Assembly: GCF_038502225.1 (NCBI RefSeq)
Contig: NC_091341.1
Location: forward strand, 6,772,035-6,836,034
Length of the DNA stretch: 64,000 nucleotides
Direction: 5' to 3'
Source of the DNA: Cherax quadricarinatus
Lineage: Eukaryota > Arthropoda > Malacostraca > Decapoda > Parastacidae
Of this stretch, positions 1-11,651 are shown piece by piece (the stretch's first letter is position 1; every line of letters begins with the position of its first letter). Under the pieces are notes generated by a model, which did not search any database, had not been told where the DNA came from, and saw only the letters and a list, made by a program, of their open reading frames with translations. The position numbers and the translations under genes are program-made.

Positions 1-2
1 AC

Positions 3-305
3 TTACTTAAACTGCAGCGTGTCCAGAACAAGGCGCTGCACCGGGTGCTTGATGTCAGATGGGAGGACTTCGCCACATGCGAGTCTCTCCATGCCCAATT
101 AGACATCCCTGCGCTGAATCTGTACTGGTATACGCTCAGTGACAGACAGACAAACTTGAGACACGACATGACTACTGGACCTCTCTCCTTGACGAAGACA
201 TTCGCAGACCCACAAACCAACACAACCTTTTCTACTCCTTGCATGATCCTGCTCCTAACCCTATTTACAAATAACCTTCGATTCTATGACAGGTACCTTC
301 TCTGA
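3..305 (+). pseudogene. 3' fragment of a jockey-like LINE ORF2
   Basis: The frame open from base 3 reads LLKLQRVQNKALHRVL, then a segment ending LDIPALNLYWY. This is the layout of the region downstream of the RT in Jockey-group non-LTR retrotransposons: QN-x-ALR, then a LH-x-x-L-x-(I/V)P-x-L-N stretch. The upstream part lies outside the window. No RT catalytic motif is present, so this is only the last ~100 codons. The frame stays open to the stop at 303-305. Assignment to Jockey rather than a sister clade is inference. Confidence 0.55.
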
Positions 306-324
306 CAGGTACCATTCTCTGACC

Positions 325-520
325 CACGTTCGCCTTAGCTATTGGGTTAAGACATGGCTCAGTTCTACACTCCTCTCTTGCGCTAAACGTCTCATGTCCC
401 TTCCTCCCAGCTCACCCCACCGGAGTCCCAACAGAAGAGCCTGAGTTTCTCTTCTCAATATCTGTCCCACGATCGCATTCGCTACTGGGTTAAGCCCTGG
501 CTCTATTTCTACGACTAAGA
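325..520. repeat. Two imperfect ~145-bp-spaced repeat copies
   Basis: The phrase CTATTGGGTTAAGACATGGC (about 338-357) recurs as CTACTGGGTTAAGCCCTGGC (about 482-501). Both are preceded by similar TCGC-rich sequence and followed by a TTCTAC-like stretch. This is a short local duplication with no coding signal. Confidence 0.4.
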
Positions 521-604
521 ACACTCCTCTCCAGCACTATTCTTCGTCTGTCCCGTCTTCCCCGCTCATCCCATTTGGGATCTTACCTGAACTTTCGTTC
601 GTTC

Positions 605-805
605 GTTCCTATGCTGTACATTCTACAAGATTGATGGACTGAACACATCGACTCCAGGCTGAGGGACTGATTACCTCAAACTACTCCTCTCCTTACGCCT
701 TTCTACTTTGTATTGGACTGATGAAGCCACTGTGTGGCGAAACGTTTCCTGAATAAAGATTCCCATATGATGCACAAGTGGCTCAATCTTACATCTATGA
801 TTCCA
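605..805 (+). mobile_element. Single arm of HHR-foldback family 1
   Basis: The sequence from the AAGATTGATGGACTGA phrase to the AATAAAGAT phrase matches one arm of the palindromic element at 15652-16244 and of the one at 57470-58740, with more divergence. It contains a complete hammerhead-like core (separate entry). No opposite arm lies next to it, so this is a solo arm or an old truncated copy. Confidence 0.7.
712..752 (+). ncRNA. Hammerhead-ribozyme-like motif (family 1)
   Basis: CTGATGA at 718-724 is followed by stem II GCCAC-TGT-GTGGC, then GAAAC (739-743) and GTTTCC. The bases GGA just before CTGATGA can pair with TCC after GTTT to start stem I. This matches the conserved type I hammerhead layout: stem I strand, CUGANGA, stem II, GAAA, short stem III, cleavage base, stem I strand. 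Stem III would be only the ACGT palindrome, as in minimal hammerheads of Penelope-like elements that work as dimers. Activity is untested. A covariance-model hit would confirm the call. Confidence 0.6.
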
Positions 806-1335
806 TACCAGCAGTCTGACAGTAGATGTATAAATTTTTTTACAAAATCCTTTCAAAGCTGCCTTTTTTCTTCTCAATTTACAACTCTATCTTGTTTTCT
901 TTGTTGGTGATGCGAAGAAATCTTATCTATCAAATTTTTCTTACTTTTTATGATCCTATATGAATTATATTTTCTAGTTTCTTCCTATTAATTATCGAGA
1001 GCATTCGCAGTAATAATTCTGCCTTCGTAACTCGTATATTTTATGTTAAATGTCATCTACTTTTGGCAAGGCTACCACACTACACTTGAATATTCAAACT
1101 AATGTTATGGAGACTATGTATCTGGAAGATGTTTAATGTTTACCGGTGTATTTTTCTTAATCACTTTGTGTAATTCAAAGTAGCAGAGGCTTCATCTTTC
1201 GTTTGCTAGTCATATGCCAAAGTAATGCATGTGATCTGTTTTCTGTTGGCTTTAATTATTCCCAGATCCCTCTCTGTTATCCGTTATTTCGTTAGGGGAA
1301 CTCATCTGAAGCGTTTATCAGTTACAACGTATGCT
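806..1335. other. AT-rich spacer, no gene seen
   Basis: Low-complexity AT-rich DNA with stops in all frames. I see no repeat family or gene. Confidence 0.5.
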
Positions 1336-1339
1336 CACG

Positions 1340-1343
1340 CGTG

Positions 1344-1381
<38 letters not shown>

Positions 1382-1401
1382 TGTATATGTGTATGTGTGC
1401 G

Positions 1402-1441
<40 letters not shown>
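1340..1441. repeat. (GT)n microsatellite
   Basis: A near-continuous GT dinucleotide run with scattered C and A interruptions, about 100 bp. Confidence 0.95.
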
Positions 1442-1443
<2 letters not shown>

Positions 1444-1802
1444 ATGCACCTGCCCATCAGATAACACTCAGCTCCCCGAGGGATTCCCGTAACCAACAAT
1501 ACCCATCCTGAGTGGTGTAAATTGTTTTTATCTGGGGACTTAATCCGGTGGGGCCTGCCCTGCGACGAGGTGTCAGGGGGAGTAAGGGGCCTGTCATGCA
1601 TATAAGGCTCAGAGAGAGGGCATCAACGCCCGGCTTTCACCCTTATTAGGTATAATGATGGGCAAACAGGAAGTTAGTAAGCTAGTAAACAAGTTAGTAA
1701 GTTTGTAACTGGAGCTATTCGCTTCCTCCTTCTTCAGTACTATTTATTTTTGAGTGATAAGGTCCTTGCTGGTCTGGTCTCCTCATCGACATTTATTCAC
1801 TG
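1442..1802. other. Unassigned unique-looking sequence
   Basis: Mixed composition, with short tandem words (AAGTTAGTAAGC-like) at 1667-1705. I recognise no gene or element. Confidence 0.4.
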
Positions 1803-4233
1803 AGATTGACGGAGTGAACCTTCACGGGAAGTGAGGTGTCCTGATGCTGACGAAGTGGACCTTCACGGGAAGTGAGGTGTCCTGATGCTGACGAAGTGGA
1901 CCTTCACGGGAAGTGAGGTGTCCTGATGCTGACGAAGTGGACCTTCACGGGAAGTGAGGTGTCCTGATGCTGACGAAGTGAACCTTCACGGGAAGTGAGG
2001 TGTCCTGATGCTGACGAAGTGGACCTTCACGGGAAGTGAGGTGTCCTGATGCTGACGAAGTGGACCTTCACGGGAAGTGAGGTGTCCTGATGCTGACGAA
2101 GTGGACCTTCACGGGAAGTGAGGTGTCCTGATGCTGACGAAGTGAACCTTCACGGGAAGTGAGGTGCTGATGCTGACGAAGTGGACCTTCACGGGAAGTG
2201 AGGTGTCCTGATGCTGACGAAGTGGACCTTCACGGGAAGTGAGGTGTCCTGATGCTGACGAAGTGGACCTTCACGGGAAGTGAGGTGTCCTGATGCTGAC
2301 GAAGTGGACCTTCACGGGAAGTGAGGTGCTGATGCTGACGAAGTGGACCTTCACGGGAAGAACCTGATCACGAAGGACCTTCACGGGAAGTGAGGTGTCC
2401 TGATGCTGACGAAGTGGACCTTCACGATGCTGAGGTGTCCTGTGGACGGGAAGTGAGGTGTCCTGATGCTGACGAAGTGGACCTTCACGGGAAGTGAGGT
2501 GTCCTGATGCTGACGAAGTGGACCTTCACGGGAAGTGAGGTGTCACGGGAAGTGATGCTGACGAAGTGGAGGTGTCCTTGCTGACGAAGTGGACCTTCAC
2601 GGGAAGTGAGGTGTCCTGATGCTGGGAAAGTGACGAAGTGGAGAAGTGAGGTGTCCTGATGCTGACGAAGTGGACCTTCACTGACTGATGCTGACGAAGT
2701 GAAGTGAGGTGTCTTGATGCTGACGAAGTGGAACTTCACGGGAAGTGAGGTGTCCTGATGCTGACGGAGTGAACCTTCACGGGAAGTGAGGTGTCCTGAT
2801 GCTGACGAAGTGGACCTTCACTGAAGTGCGGTGTAGTGTTGGTGACGTAGTGGACGTTCACGGGAAGTGAGGTGTCCTGATGCTGACGAAGTGGACCTTC
2901 ACGGGAAGTGAAGTGAGGTGTCCTGATGCTGACGAAGTGGACCTTCACAGAAGTGAAGTGAGGTGTCAGAAGTGAGGTGTCCTGATGCTGACGAAGTGGA
3001 CCTTCACAGAAGTGAGGTGTCCTGATGCTGACGAAGTGGACCTTCACGAAGTGGACCTTCACAGAAGTGAGGTGTCTTGATGCTGACGAAGTGGACCTTC
3101 ACAGAAGTGAGGTGTCCTGATGCTGACGAAGTGGACCTTCACAGAAGTGAGGTGTCCTGATGCTGACGAAGTGGACCTTCACAGAAGTGAGGTGTCTTGA
3201 TGCTGACGAAGTGGACCTTCACAGAAGTGATGTGTCTTGATGCTGACGAAGTGGACCTTCACAGAAGTGAGGTGTCTTGATGCTGACGAAGTGGACCTTC
3301 ACAGAAGTGAGGTGTCTTGATGCTGACGAAGTGGACCTTCACAGAAGTGAGGTGTCTTGATGCTGACGAAGTGGACCTTCACAGAAGTGAGGTGTCTTGA
3401 TGCTGACGAAGTGGACCTTCACAGAAGTGAGGTGTCTTGATGCTGACGAAGTGGACCTTCACAGAAGTGAGGTGTCTTGATGCTGACGAAGTGGACCTTC
3501 ACAGAAGTGAGGTGTCTTGATGCTGACGAAGTGGACCTTCACAGAAGTGAGGTGTCTTGATGCTGACGAAGTGGACCTTCACAGAAGTGAGGTGTCCTGA
3601 TGCTGACGAAGTGGACCTTCACGGGAAGTGAGGTGTCCTGATGCTGACGAAGTGGACCTTCACGGGAAGTGAGGTGTCCTGATGCTGACGAAGTGGACCT
3701 TCACGGGAAGTGAGGTGTCCTGATGCTGACGAAGTGGACCTTCACGGGAAGTGAGGTGTCCTGATGCTGACGAAGTGGACCTTCACGGGAAGTGAGGTGT
3801 CCTGATGCTGACGAAGTGGACCTTCACGGGAAGTGAGGTGTCCTGATGCTGACGAAGTGGACCTTCACAGAAGTGAGGTGTCCTGATGTTGACGAAGTGG
3901 ACCTTCACAGAAGTGAGATGTGTGGACCTTGATGCTGCCGAAGTGGACCTCCACGGGAAGTGAGGTGTCTTGATGCTGACGAAGTGGACCTTCACAGAAG
4001 TGAGGTGTCCTGATGCTGACGAAGTGGACCTTCACAGAAGTGAGGTGTCTTGATGCTGACGAAGTGGACCTTCACAGAAGTGAGGTGTCCTGATGCTGAC
4101 GAAGTGGACCTTCACAGAAGTGAGGTGTCTTGATGCTGACGAAGTGGAATTCACAGAAGTGACTTCACAGAAGTGAGGTGTCTTGATGCTGACGAAGTGG
4201 ACCTTCACAGAAGTGAGGTGTCCTGATGCTGAC
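1803..4233. repeat. 40/41-bp minisatellite array, two subfamilies
   Basis: About 60 units. Type A has a 41-bp period and contains CACGGGAAGTGAGG. Type B has a 40-bp period and contains CACAGAAGTGAGG. Both share GATGCTGACGAAGTGGACC. Type A dominates about 1810-2930, type B about 2940-3600, type A again about 3610-3860, then mixed type B to the end. The stretch 2360-2990 is scrambled by short deletions and partial units. The open frames here are by-products of the repeat and not genes. Confidence 0.95.
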
Positions 4234-5300
4234 AAATAATTAATACTATAAAGAATTAGATCTACCTTTACATGGAACTTCGCCGTGAATAAACTAATAC
4301 CATAAAATTGATAATAAAAATATATTATTAATGTTATTACATGGAAACCAATTTATATAATAATATTGGAACTTAGAAATATTTACAGCTCAAGGAAAAA
4401 TTCAAGTTATCTGTGGAAAATTACGTTTATCTGTATGTAACTCATTATGTACATAACAGTAAATAACAAAGATAATTATTATTTATCAATGTTACATAGA
4501 CAAGTAGGAATTTGGGACACCTAGGTCGCAAAAAATGTCCCCCTTCGATACCTACCACTGTCATAACTACAAGTTCCTCTGGATCTATTAATTAAATGAA
4601 TTATACATCACCAGGAATTCTGGTAAATATATAAATTTGTGGACTGTATATTAAATTAAAAAATGATTATATATAAATACACATATACATAACAGAAGGA
4701 AAATATATCTTAATATCACTCACCAATTTGACTGGAGATTAAGTTGTATCATACTCAGAAAACCCCCCTGTCTACATTTATGATAATAATACTGGCCAGA
4801 ACTATAAACATAATATAGACATAACTTATCTGAGGTTCCTGGAGCTGTCTTGTCCAGTCGCCTGATATCTCAAGTTATGCAGGAATGCACATCCAACAAT
4901 TTCGCCTCCTATTTGAGAGGTGTCAACCCAATTTTAACCTCTAGAGCACGAAAAATTCTTCCCATTATACACTACCATTAGTGTCCAATTCAGACAAAAT
5001 GGCGAGTCTCTACTTTTTTTCGATAACATACTTCTTTTAAAAATACCATATAGGGCATCTATTTACCTATAAATTACCGCATTTCCGGAAAATATATACA
5101 GTATTTTCCACATTATCTTTCAATAAAGTCAAGTAACACAATGTTTGCAGCCTATTAGAAAAGACATTGTCCGCAGCTGTCCCCAGGGCAGCAACAAGGC
5201 TGCTCCTATATCTTGCCGTCCCCTGGGCCTATCCGAACTCCAGTGATGGCCAGATTGCAAGTACTGCTGCAACAACATGCAAGGAACCTATAGTGACATG
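4234..5300. other. AT-rich spacer, no gene seen
   Basis: AT-rich DNA without long open frames. A short (GACGAT)n-like run sits just beyond its right edge at about 5308-5332. Confidence 0.5.
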
Positions 5301-5339
5301 AAAACTGACGATGACGATGACGATGACGATAACGAAATG

Positions 5340-6540
5340 GACTAAATATGAGAAAAGAAGGACCGGCATTCAAGTACCAGACCTGCCGCTAGACGTGAGC
5401 CAGACATGAGACGTTTTCCACTACATTGAAATAACTGACCTCCATATCAACTGCACCAGTGTTCAACGGGAAGACAACATGGCAGAAAACCTAACAACAA
5501 AACTCCAAGGAAATGACAGGTCTGTAGGACTTTTTTTCCCTCAGTGCCAAACGAGGGAAAGAATTGAGCATTTAAACATGGCTGACCGGCATCCAAACAC
5601 CAGCTACTGCCAGACGTACAACTAGCGAAGTGAAGTTCTCATCTATACTGACGTTCATCTGTACTGACAGTAGCATCATATCTGCACCACCATAATATCA
5701 CCTGTACCAGTGCTAACGAGAGGAAAACACAGGAGACATCGTCAAATCTACAATACAAAACTCCAATACTAAACATACTAAAAATTCCAATACTAAACAT
5801 ATGCTATGTATGACAATTCTATGTAACTGTGTATACCTGAATAAACTTACTTATAGGACGGTTATCCCTCAGTGCCAGTCGTGGGAAAGAAGTAAATAGT
5901 TAAACAGCCAAGGTTAATGTTTTAGTAGCTGACCAGTGTACAGTGAGAGAATCATAGCAGAAAACGCCAAATCTATCCATAAAACTCAAGAAAAGTCAGG
6001 TTGTAGGTGGTGTTTACTTCCCTCAATGCTTTTAAAAATGGCTGAGACAGCAGACCAGGTCAGGAGTCAACAACATGACACAACCCCCGATAAATGGAAG
6101 TGAGGGGGATTTGGACGGATAAAACCATTGATTAAAACTTTCTGGTCCTGCCAGAATGGAAAGGAGTTAGAAGTGTAATAGGTGAAACCGGACTAACTGA
6201 AAAGGGTTTGTGAAGTTAAGGGAAAAGTGAGCAGTGAAGAGGGTTTTGAAGTAGAAAATTTACTAGTAATTCAGTGGTGATTGCTACAGCAGATACTAGG
6301 GTGTACTAGGTGACTGGAAAAGAGAAATAAATATTATTGTATATGGGTAAAAGAGTGAAGAGTGAAAATGGCAGGCATTAGGGGGGTACAGGCTGCCATA
6401 ATTATATTTATCTTTCTCCTGTAATTCCATGAAGAAAGAAATCAGTCATGGGAGCTGGAAAAGGTGAATGGAGTAACAGCGCCCTGGACAGTAAAAGCCC
6501 AACAGTTACCATCCTACCAGTAAAGTAAATGTCACTATCG
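5340..6540 (+). repeat. Diverged tandem units upstream of a LINE (possible 5' UTR)
   Basis: Similar phrases recur about every 300 bp: a CCCTCAGTGCCA block (near 5538 and 5868), a GCAGAAAAC(C/G) block (5482 and 5960) and AAAACTCCAAG-like blocks (5510, 5757 and 5980). The unit at 5800-5855 also contains a ~55-bp copy of the LINE 3' end found at 10145-10200 (CTGAATAAACTTACTT). The array may be the LINE's 5' untranslated promoter-type repeats, or older truncated copies. The left boundary is uncertain. Confidence 0.35.
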
Positions 6541-9500
6541 CCGCGAGGTATGGCAACACCGCATACCCAAACAAAAACAGTGACACACAGCTCTTATTGT
6601 AGCGCTCTTAAGTTGTGATATCCAAATTAATCCAGGACCTCAAACTATTGTGCAGAGGCAAAACAGACAGATAAGTGACGGTGCTAATGACGGTCTAGTA
6701 GCTAGGAATGATAACCTTAACTCCATATGTAATGCATACATAGGTCAATGTGAGACAATACAGCCATTATTATCTCAAACACCAGCAAACAGGTGCATAC
6801 ACTGTACTAAAGTACGCAAGAAAAACAGAAAAGGCACCTTATGTAAAATGTGTAAGGGGTGGGTGCATGATGGATGTATGTACAATTATAGTAACGGTGC
6901 CAGAATTCATTTTGTGTGTAACAAATGCACTTTGGCACAGTTACCCTTTAGCAATAATGACATTGATTTACCTAATTTTAATACAAATGACCCATTGCCA
7001 TATATTGATGATTATAATTGTTTTATGAAAACAGGCCTTCACTTTATTCATGTCAACGCAAGATCACTTTTTCCAAAATTGGCAGAGATTAGGATTCTAG
7101 CTAACAGAACTAGGGCGGCAGTTATATCCATCTCTGAATCCTGGTTGGATGATACGGTGACTGACGACGAGGTCAAAATAGAAGGTTACAATATAAAACG
7201 CTTAGATAGGAACAGAAAGGGTGGTGGGGTATGTGCCTACATTAGAAATGACTTAGCTTACAACCCAAGACCTGATTTAAATAACAATAAACTGGAGATT
7301 CTATGGTTTGAAGTGCTGCTTCCCAAGACTAAACCCATCTTAGTAGGAACTAGTTACCGCCCTCCTACCCAGGACCAGTTCTTAGAAGACTTTTCCAGAG
7401 TCTTGTCCGAACTTGAAACAATTGCGAGACAATAATACTGGGCGACTTCAATATCTGTTTTCAGCAGCAAAATAACGGGCTATGCAAAAGGTATAAGCAA
7501 ATTCTAGGTTTAAATAGTTACACTCAACTAATTAATACACCAACCCGGATCACACAGTTCTCAGCCACCCTAATTGACCACATACTTTGTAACCGCTCTG
7601 AGAACATTAGTCAGTCAGGCGTCATTACCACAGGTCTTAGTGATCATTTCATCATTTACTGCACCAGGAAAATCACTAGGGATAGGATAGGCCTACACAG
7701 GACAATAAAAATGAGGTCAACTAGAAACTACAGTAAAGAAACACTCGTAAATAGGCTACACAATTGTGACTGGATAGAGATAACAAGTTGCACGGACGCT
7801 AACGATGCCTGGGAAACATTTAAAACAATGTTCACTACCATCCTTGATAATATTGTACCAGTTAAAGAGGTTAGGATTAAACGAAGAACTGAACCCTGGA
7901 TGACTACTGAGATATTAGATAATATGAAATTCAGAGACCAGCTGCTAAAAAGATTTAAAGCAAACAAATAGGACATTGCAGCACTAAATGAATTGCAAAG
8001 GGTGAGGAAAAGAGTACAGAGGCTTATAAAAGGAGTAAAGGCAAAGCACTATTGCTCAAAAATTGTTGAGTATAAACATAACCCTAGAAAGCTCTGGCAA
8101 CAACTAAAACAGTTGGGGTATAGCCATAAACCAGTAGTCAGGTCTAACATAGTACTCACTATCGATAACGAGGTATGCCACAAAACATCTAAGGTGGCAA
8201 ATTGTTTTAATTCCTACTACACATCTGTTGCATCAACACTAGTAAGTAAACTACCAGCTGCATCAAATACCTTTAACACAGACTCTGATAAGTTTCAAAC
8301 ATACTATACCAATAAAGGGGTAACCCCAAACAGTTGTCAACTAGTAAGTGTATCTCATGACTTTATTCAAAAAGAACTAAGCAGGTTAAACCCAACTAAG
8401 AGCACTGGCCCGGATAACATCCCGTCTAAGTTCCTAAAAGATGGTGCTTCTGAATTGTCAATCCCTATTGCTCACATAATAAATCTGTCAATCACCACTA
8501 ATACCGTACCAGAGGGCTTCAAGGAGGCCAGAGTTACTCCTATCTTCAAGAAAAATAGTAGGTCTGATGTAAGCAACTATAGGCCTGTTAGTATACTCAG
8601 TATAATATCCAAAATTCTAGAGAGGGCGGTGTACTGTCAAGTAGTTAAGTACCTTAATGACAACAACATTCTCCATAGCTATCAATCGGGCTTTAGAAGA
8701 TCTTACTCAACCGACACCTCCCTAATTAATCTGATGGATTACCTGAGAACTGAAATGTCAATGGGGAACCTCATAGGTATGGTAACCTTAGACCTGCAAA
8801 AGGCCTTCGATACTGTCAACCACAATATATTATGTAAGAAACTTCAAGCTATCGGTATAGGTTCTGTAGACTGGTTTAAGTCCTACCTTAGCAACAGGAG
8901 ACAAATTGTCAAAATCAACAAAACGGAATCAGAACCCCTGCCGATAGCATGTGGAGTTCCCCAAGGTAGTATTCTGGGTCCCTTATTATTCTTATGTTAT
9001 ATCAATGACATGCCTATCAGTGTCAAGTGCAAACTCCTACTGTATGCAGATGACAGTGCTCTGTTAGTGTCAGGTAAAGACCCACAAGATATAGCTAATG
9101 TATTAACACTGGAACTGGAGTCCTGCAGCAAATGGTTAGTAGACAACAAACTATCATTACACCTCGGGAAAACTGAAGCCATTCTCTTTGGCACGAAACA
9201 AACTGAGAAGGGTAAATAATTTTAATGTCCAGTGTAATGGGGAGCCCATCACTTTGGTTTCATCAGTAAAATATCTGGGAATCCCCTTTGACCTATGCAT
9301 GTCAGGAGAATTGATAGGGAACAGTGTAGTAAAGAAAGCGAATGCCAGACTGAAGTTCCTCTATAGACAAGCACAGTGTCTACCTACTGAGGCTCGCAGG
9401 ACCCTATGTCTAGCCCTTATACAGTGTCATATGGATTACGCTTGCTCTTCATGGTACTCTGCCTTGACAAAAAAACTGAAAGATAGACTGCAAATCACCC

Positions 9501-10200
9501 AGAACAAAATTGTAAGATTCATCCTGGACCTGGGTCCAAGAGAGCATGTAGGCCAGAATGAATTACAGCAGTTGGATATGCTGAATGTTGAAGACAGAGT
9601 AAAACAACTGAAGCTAAATCATGTTTATAAAATTGCTCACAAAAAGTGTCCAGAATATCTTGCTGTCAATTTTGTCAAGGTTGGGAACCAAAGCAATCAT
9701 AGTACTAGGGGGAGAGAGCACAACTTTGTAGTACCCACAGTCATTGGCCAGGCTTCAAACACCTTTTATTGTACAGCAATAAAGGAATGGAACAGACTGC
9801 CCGCACATGTCAAAGCCAGTCATAGCATGAACCAGTTCAAGAAGAGTGCCAAAAGGTGTCTGATGAATGTAGCTACAGAAAGGGAGGGGAATGATTTTTT
9901 ATTTTTTAGCTAACACACGTGTAATTTTACCTTATTCATAGTAATGACCCTCGTATTGTAGATAGTCTTAATGACCCTCGTGTAGCAGTAGTCTTCTTAG
10001 TATGATAAAAAGATGTTATCTTCATTTTAGAATAAAATATTATAACCTTTATATTATAATAATAAGGTAAATGGACCCCAATGGAAATAAGTCACCCTGT
10101 CTGGCGTTTTTGGGTTATCCCAGGTTCTCTACACATATGCTGCTATGTATGACAATCTATGTAACTGTATTTGTGTATACCTGAATAAACTTACTTACTT
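6540..10200 (+). mobile_element. CR1/L2-group LINE, nearly full length, inactivated
   Basis: One element in order: 2A-like leader, PHD-type zinc finger, APE-type endonuclease, reverse transcriptase, C-terminal region, then a 3' UTR ending in a (TTAC)n-type tail at 10189-10200. The 3' end carries AATGGAAATAAGT and TTGGGTTATCC, which are also found at the 3' end of the SINE at 17991. The ORF is broken three times (see ORF entry). The exact 5' end is unknown. Confidence 0.8.
6584..9913 (+). pseudogene. LINE polyprotein: PHD finger, endonuclease, RT (frameshifted)
   Basis: Non-LTR retrotransposon protein that would nick target DNA and prime cDNA synthesis there. The frame open from 6584 reads ALLSCDIQINPGPQ, resembling the (G)D-x-E-x-NPGP leader of CR1/L2-type LINEs and 2A peptides. 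A C4HC3 PHD-like finger follows at about 6794-6935. The endonuclease has HVNARSLFPK, ISESWLDD, GGGVCAYIR and then LGDFNI after a frameshift near 7433. LIDHIL and GLSDHFII follow. The RT (about 8340-9190) has FKEARVTPIFKK, LDLQKAFDTVNH, GVPQGSILGPLLF and catalytic YADD at about 9043-9054. Lesions: a frameshift near 7433, an in-frame TAG at 7969-7971, and a frameshift near 9215. The C-terminal part from there (KYLGIPFD) ends at 9913. Clade placement is inferred from the PHD finger and tail. Confidence 0.85.
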
Positions 10201-10950
10201 AATTTATTTAATGGGTTTTTAAAAGGTATAAAAGTTATGCTTTGTTTAAAAAATGAAGTTGGCAAAAAATATGTCAGTAATTATATGAATTTTACCAAAG
10301 TTACAGAATACCAGTGTTAAAATTTGAAGCTGATCGGATGACTCATGTTATTGGCTGAATACAAATGAAAAGAATGAAGAAAAAACGGTGGGGGAGATAA
10401 AAAAAATCAGATAAATACTTTAAGGTCTCCCTTCGGGGAAACTTAACAATAATCCAGTTATTTTTCTTTTAAATTCCTTCCATAACATGAAATGCAATCT
10501 TTCATGGAAGTGATTCTATTTTACTCAATACAATATTCTGTGAGTACAGTTTGCTCGAGTATGTCTCAGTAGTAGCAGATCACTGACTGACCATCAGAGC
10601 TGTGACATACTTGTGACTGATGTCAAGGGTGCTTCTGCCATTGCAGCCGGCCTGGCTTGCTGGTTGAATCTGGTCAACAAGGTTCTTAGTACTAGCGGCT
10701 CACAGTCCCACATACTGAAACTATCCAGTTTTCACTCGAAAACTTCCACCTCCTTACCGGCAATATTTCTGAATCACTTTATGTTGACACAGCGTTCCCT
10801 TGTGCCTATGGCGCAGTGAGTTTATTCTTACACTTCCTACCATTTCTCTCACTTTAGTAAATTATTATAGCAGTGTGCAGACGGGAATTGGCTCTCATGT
10901 GTCTTCCACATTTATACTAGATGCAATTCAGTCGTGGATAGACCCAAGAA
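10201..10950. other. Spacer, no gene seen
   Basis: AT-rich sequence. It holds one copy (about 10321-10345) of the dispersed TTTGAAGCTGATCGGATGA motif discussed in the findings. The short open frames at 10613-10988 show no recognisable domain. Confidence 0.4.
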
Positions 10951-10990
10951 TTATTATTATTATTATTATAATCAAAAAGAAGCTCTAAAT
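10951..10990 (-). mobile_element. Truncated 3' end of the I-clade LINE
   Basis: An (ATT)n run followed by ATAATCAAAAAGAAGCTCTAA matches the minus-strand 3' terminus of the LINE at 38279-44901 (there ATAATCAAAAAGAAGCGC). Only about 40 bp is recognisable. Confidence 0.5.
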
Positions 10991-11325
10991 AGACCCGAGA
11001 AACCTATCCCTGTGTTGCACAACCCCAGCCCCCTGTACCTCAATGTTCGGGATGTCAATAGTAAACAGTACGACATAAATTTCTAATACAGTGAAACACG
11101 GTATTACCACTGGAGATTTGATGAGAATCAGAAGATATTTACAAGTATGTGGAAATTAATTTCTCAAATTGTCCAACAAAAATAAAAAAAAATAGAACAT
11201 ACACAACCCAAAATTAATTCAAGAAACACCAGCTTTAAAACCAAATTAAAGAGTCAGTTTTGTTGTCTCAGAAAAAAACAATATAAGCAAATATGCAATC
11301 ATATTAAGTTTGAAGTCGCTCAGAA

Positions 11326-11530
11326 ATTGTATTATCAATAAATTACAAAAAGGCACAATACCGTGACTGGAACGATACACAAATAACCCGCACATAAAAG
11401 AGAGAAGCTTACGACGACGTTTCGGTCCGACTTGGACCATTGACAAAGTCACAATGATCCAAGTCGGACCGAAACGTCGTCGTAAGCTTCTCTCTTTTAT
11501 GTGCGGGTTATTTGTGTATTGTATTATCAA
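11326..11530. mobile_element. Foldback element family 3 with 13-bp direct repeats
   Basis: An inverted repeat with arms of about 66 bp (11375-11440 and 11454-11519) and a ~13-nt loop. The arms contain CCGAAACGTCGTCGTAAGC. The element is flanked by ATTGTATTATCAA at 11326-11338 and 11518-11530. A ~36-nt unpaired leader with GGCACAATACCGTGACTGG lies between the left direct repeat and the left arm. The same leader occurs in the copy at 15022-15298. Confidence 0.8.
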
Positions 11531-11651
11531 GTTATCAGCAACGAACTGTTAGTACCAGTCGGAGGAGACACTCAGAAATTATCACATAAACAATAGTCCA
11601 GTTTTCTAAGTAACTATTAAGGAGGTTCTATGTACGTAACATTTTACAGTG

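Noticed and set aside
1803..4233. Possible hammerhead core in the minisatellite (CTGATGCTGACGAAG)
   Set aside because: The unit has CTGATG but the next base is C. There is no GAAA and no stem II between CTGATG and CGAAG.
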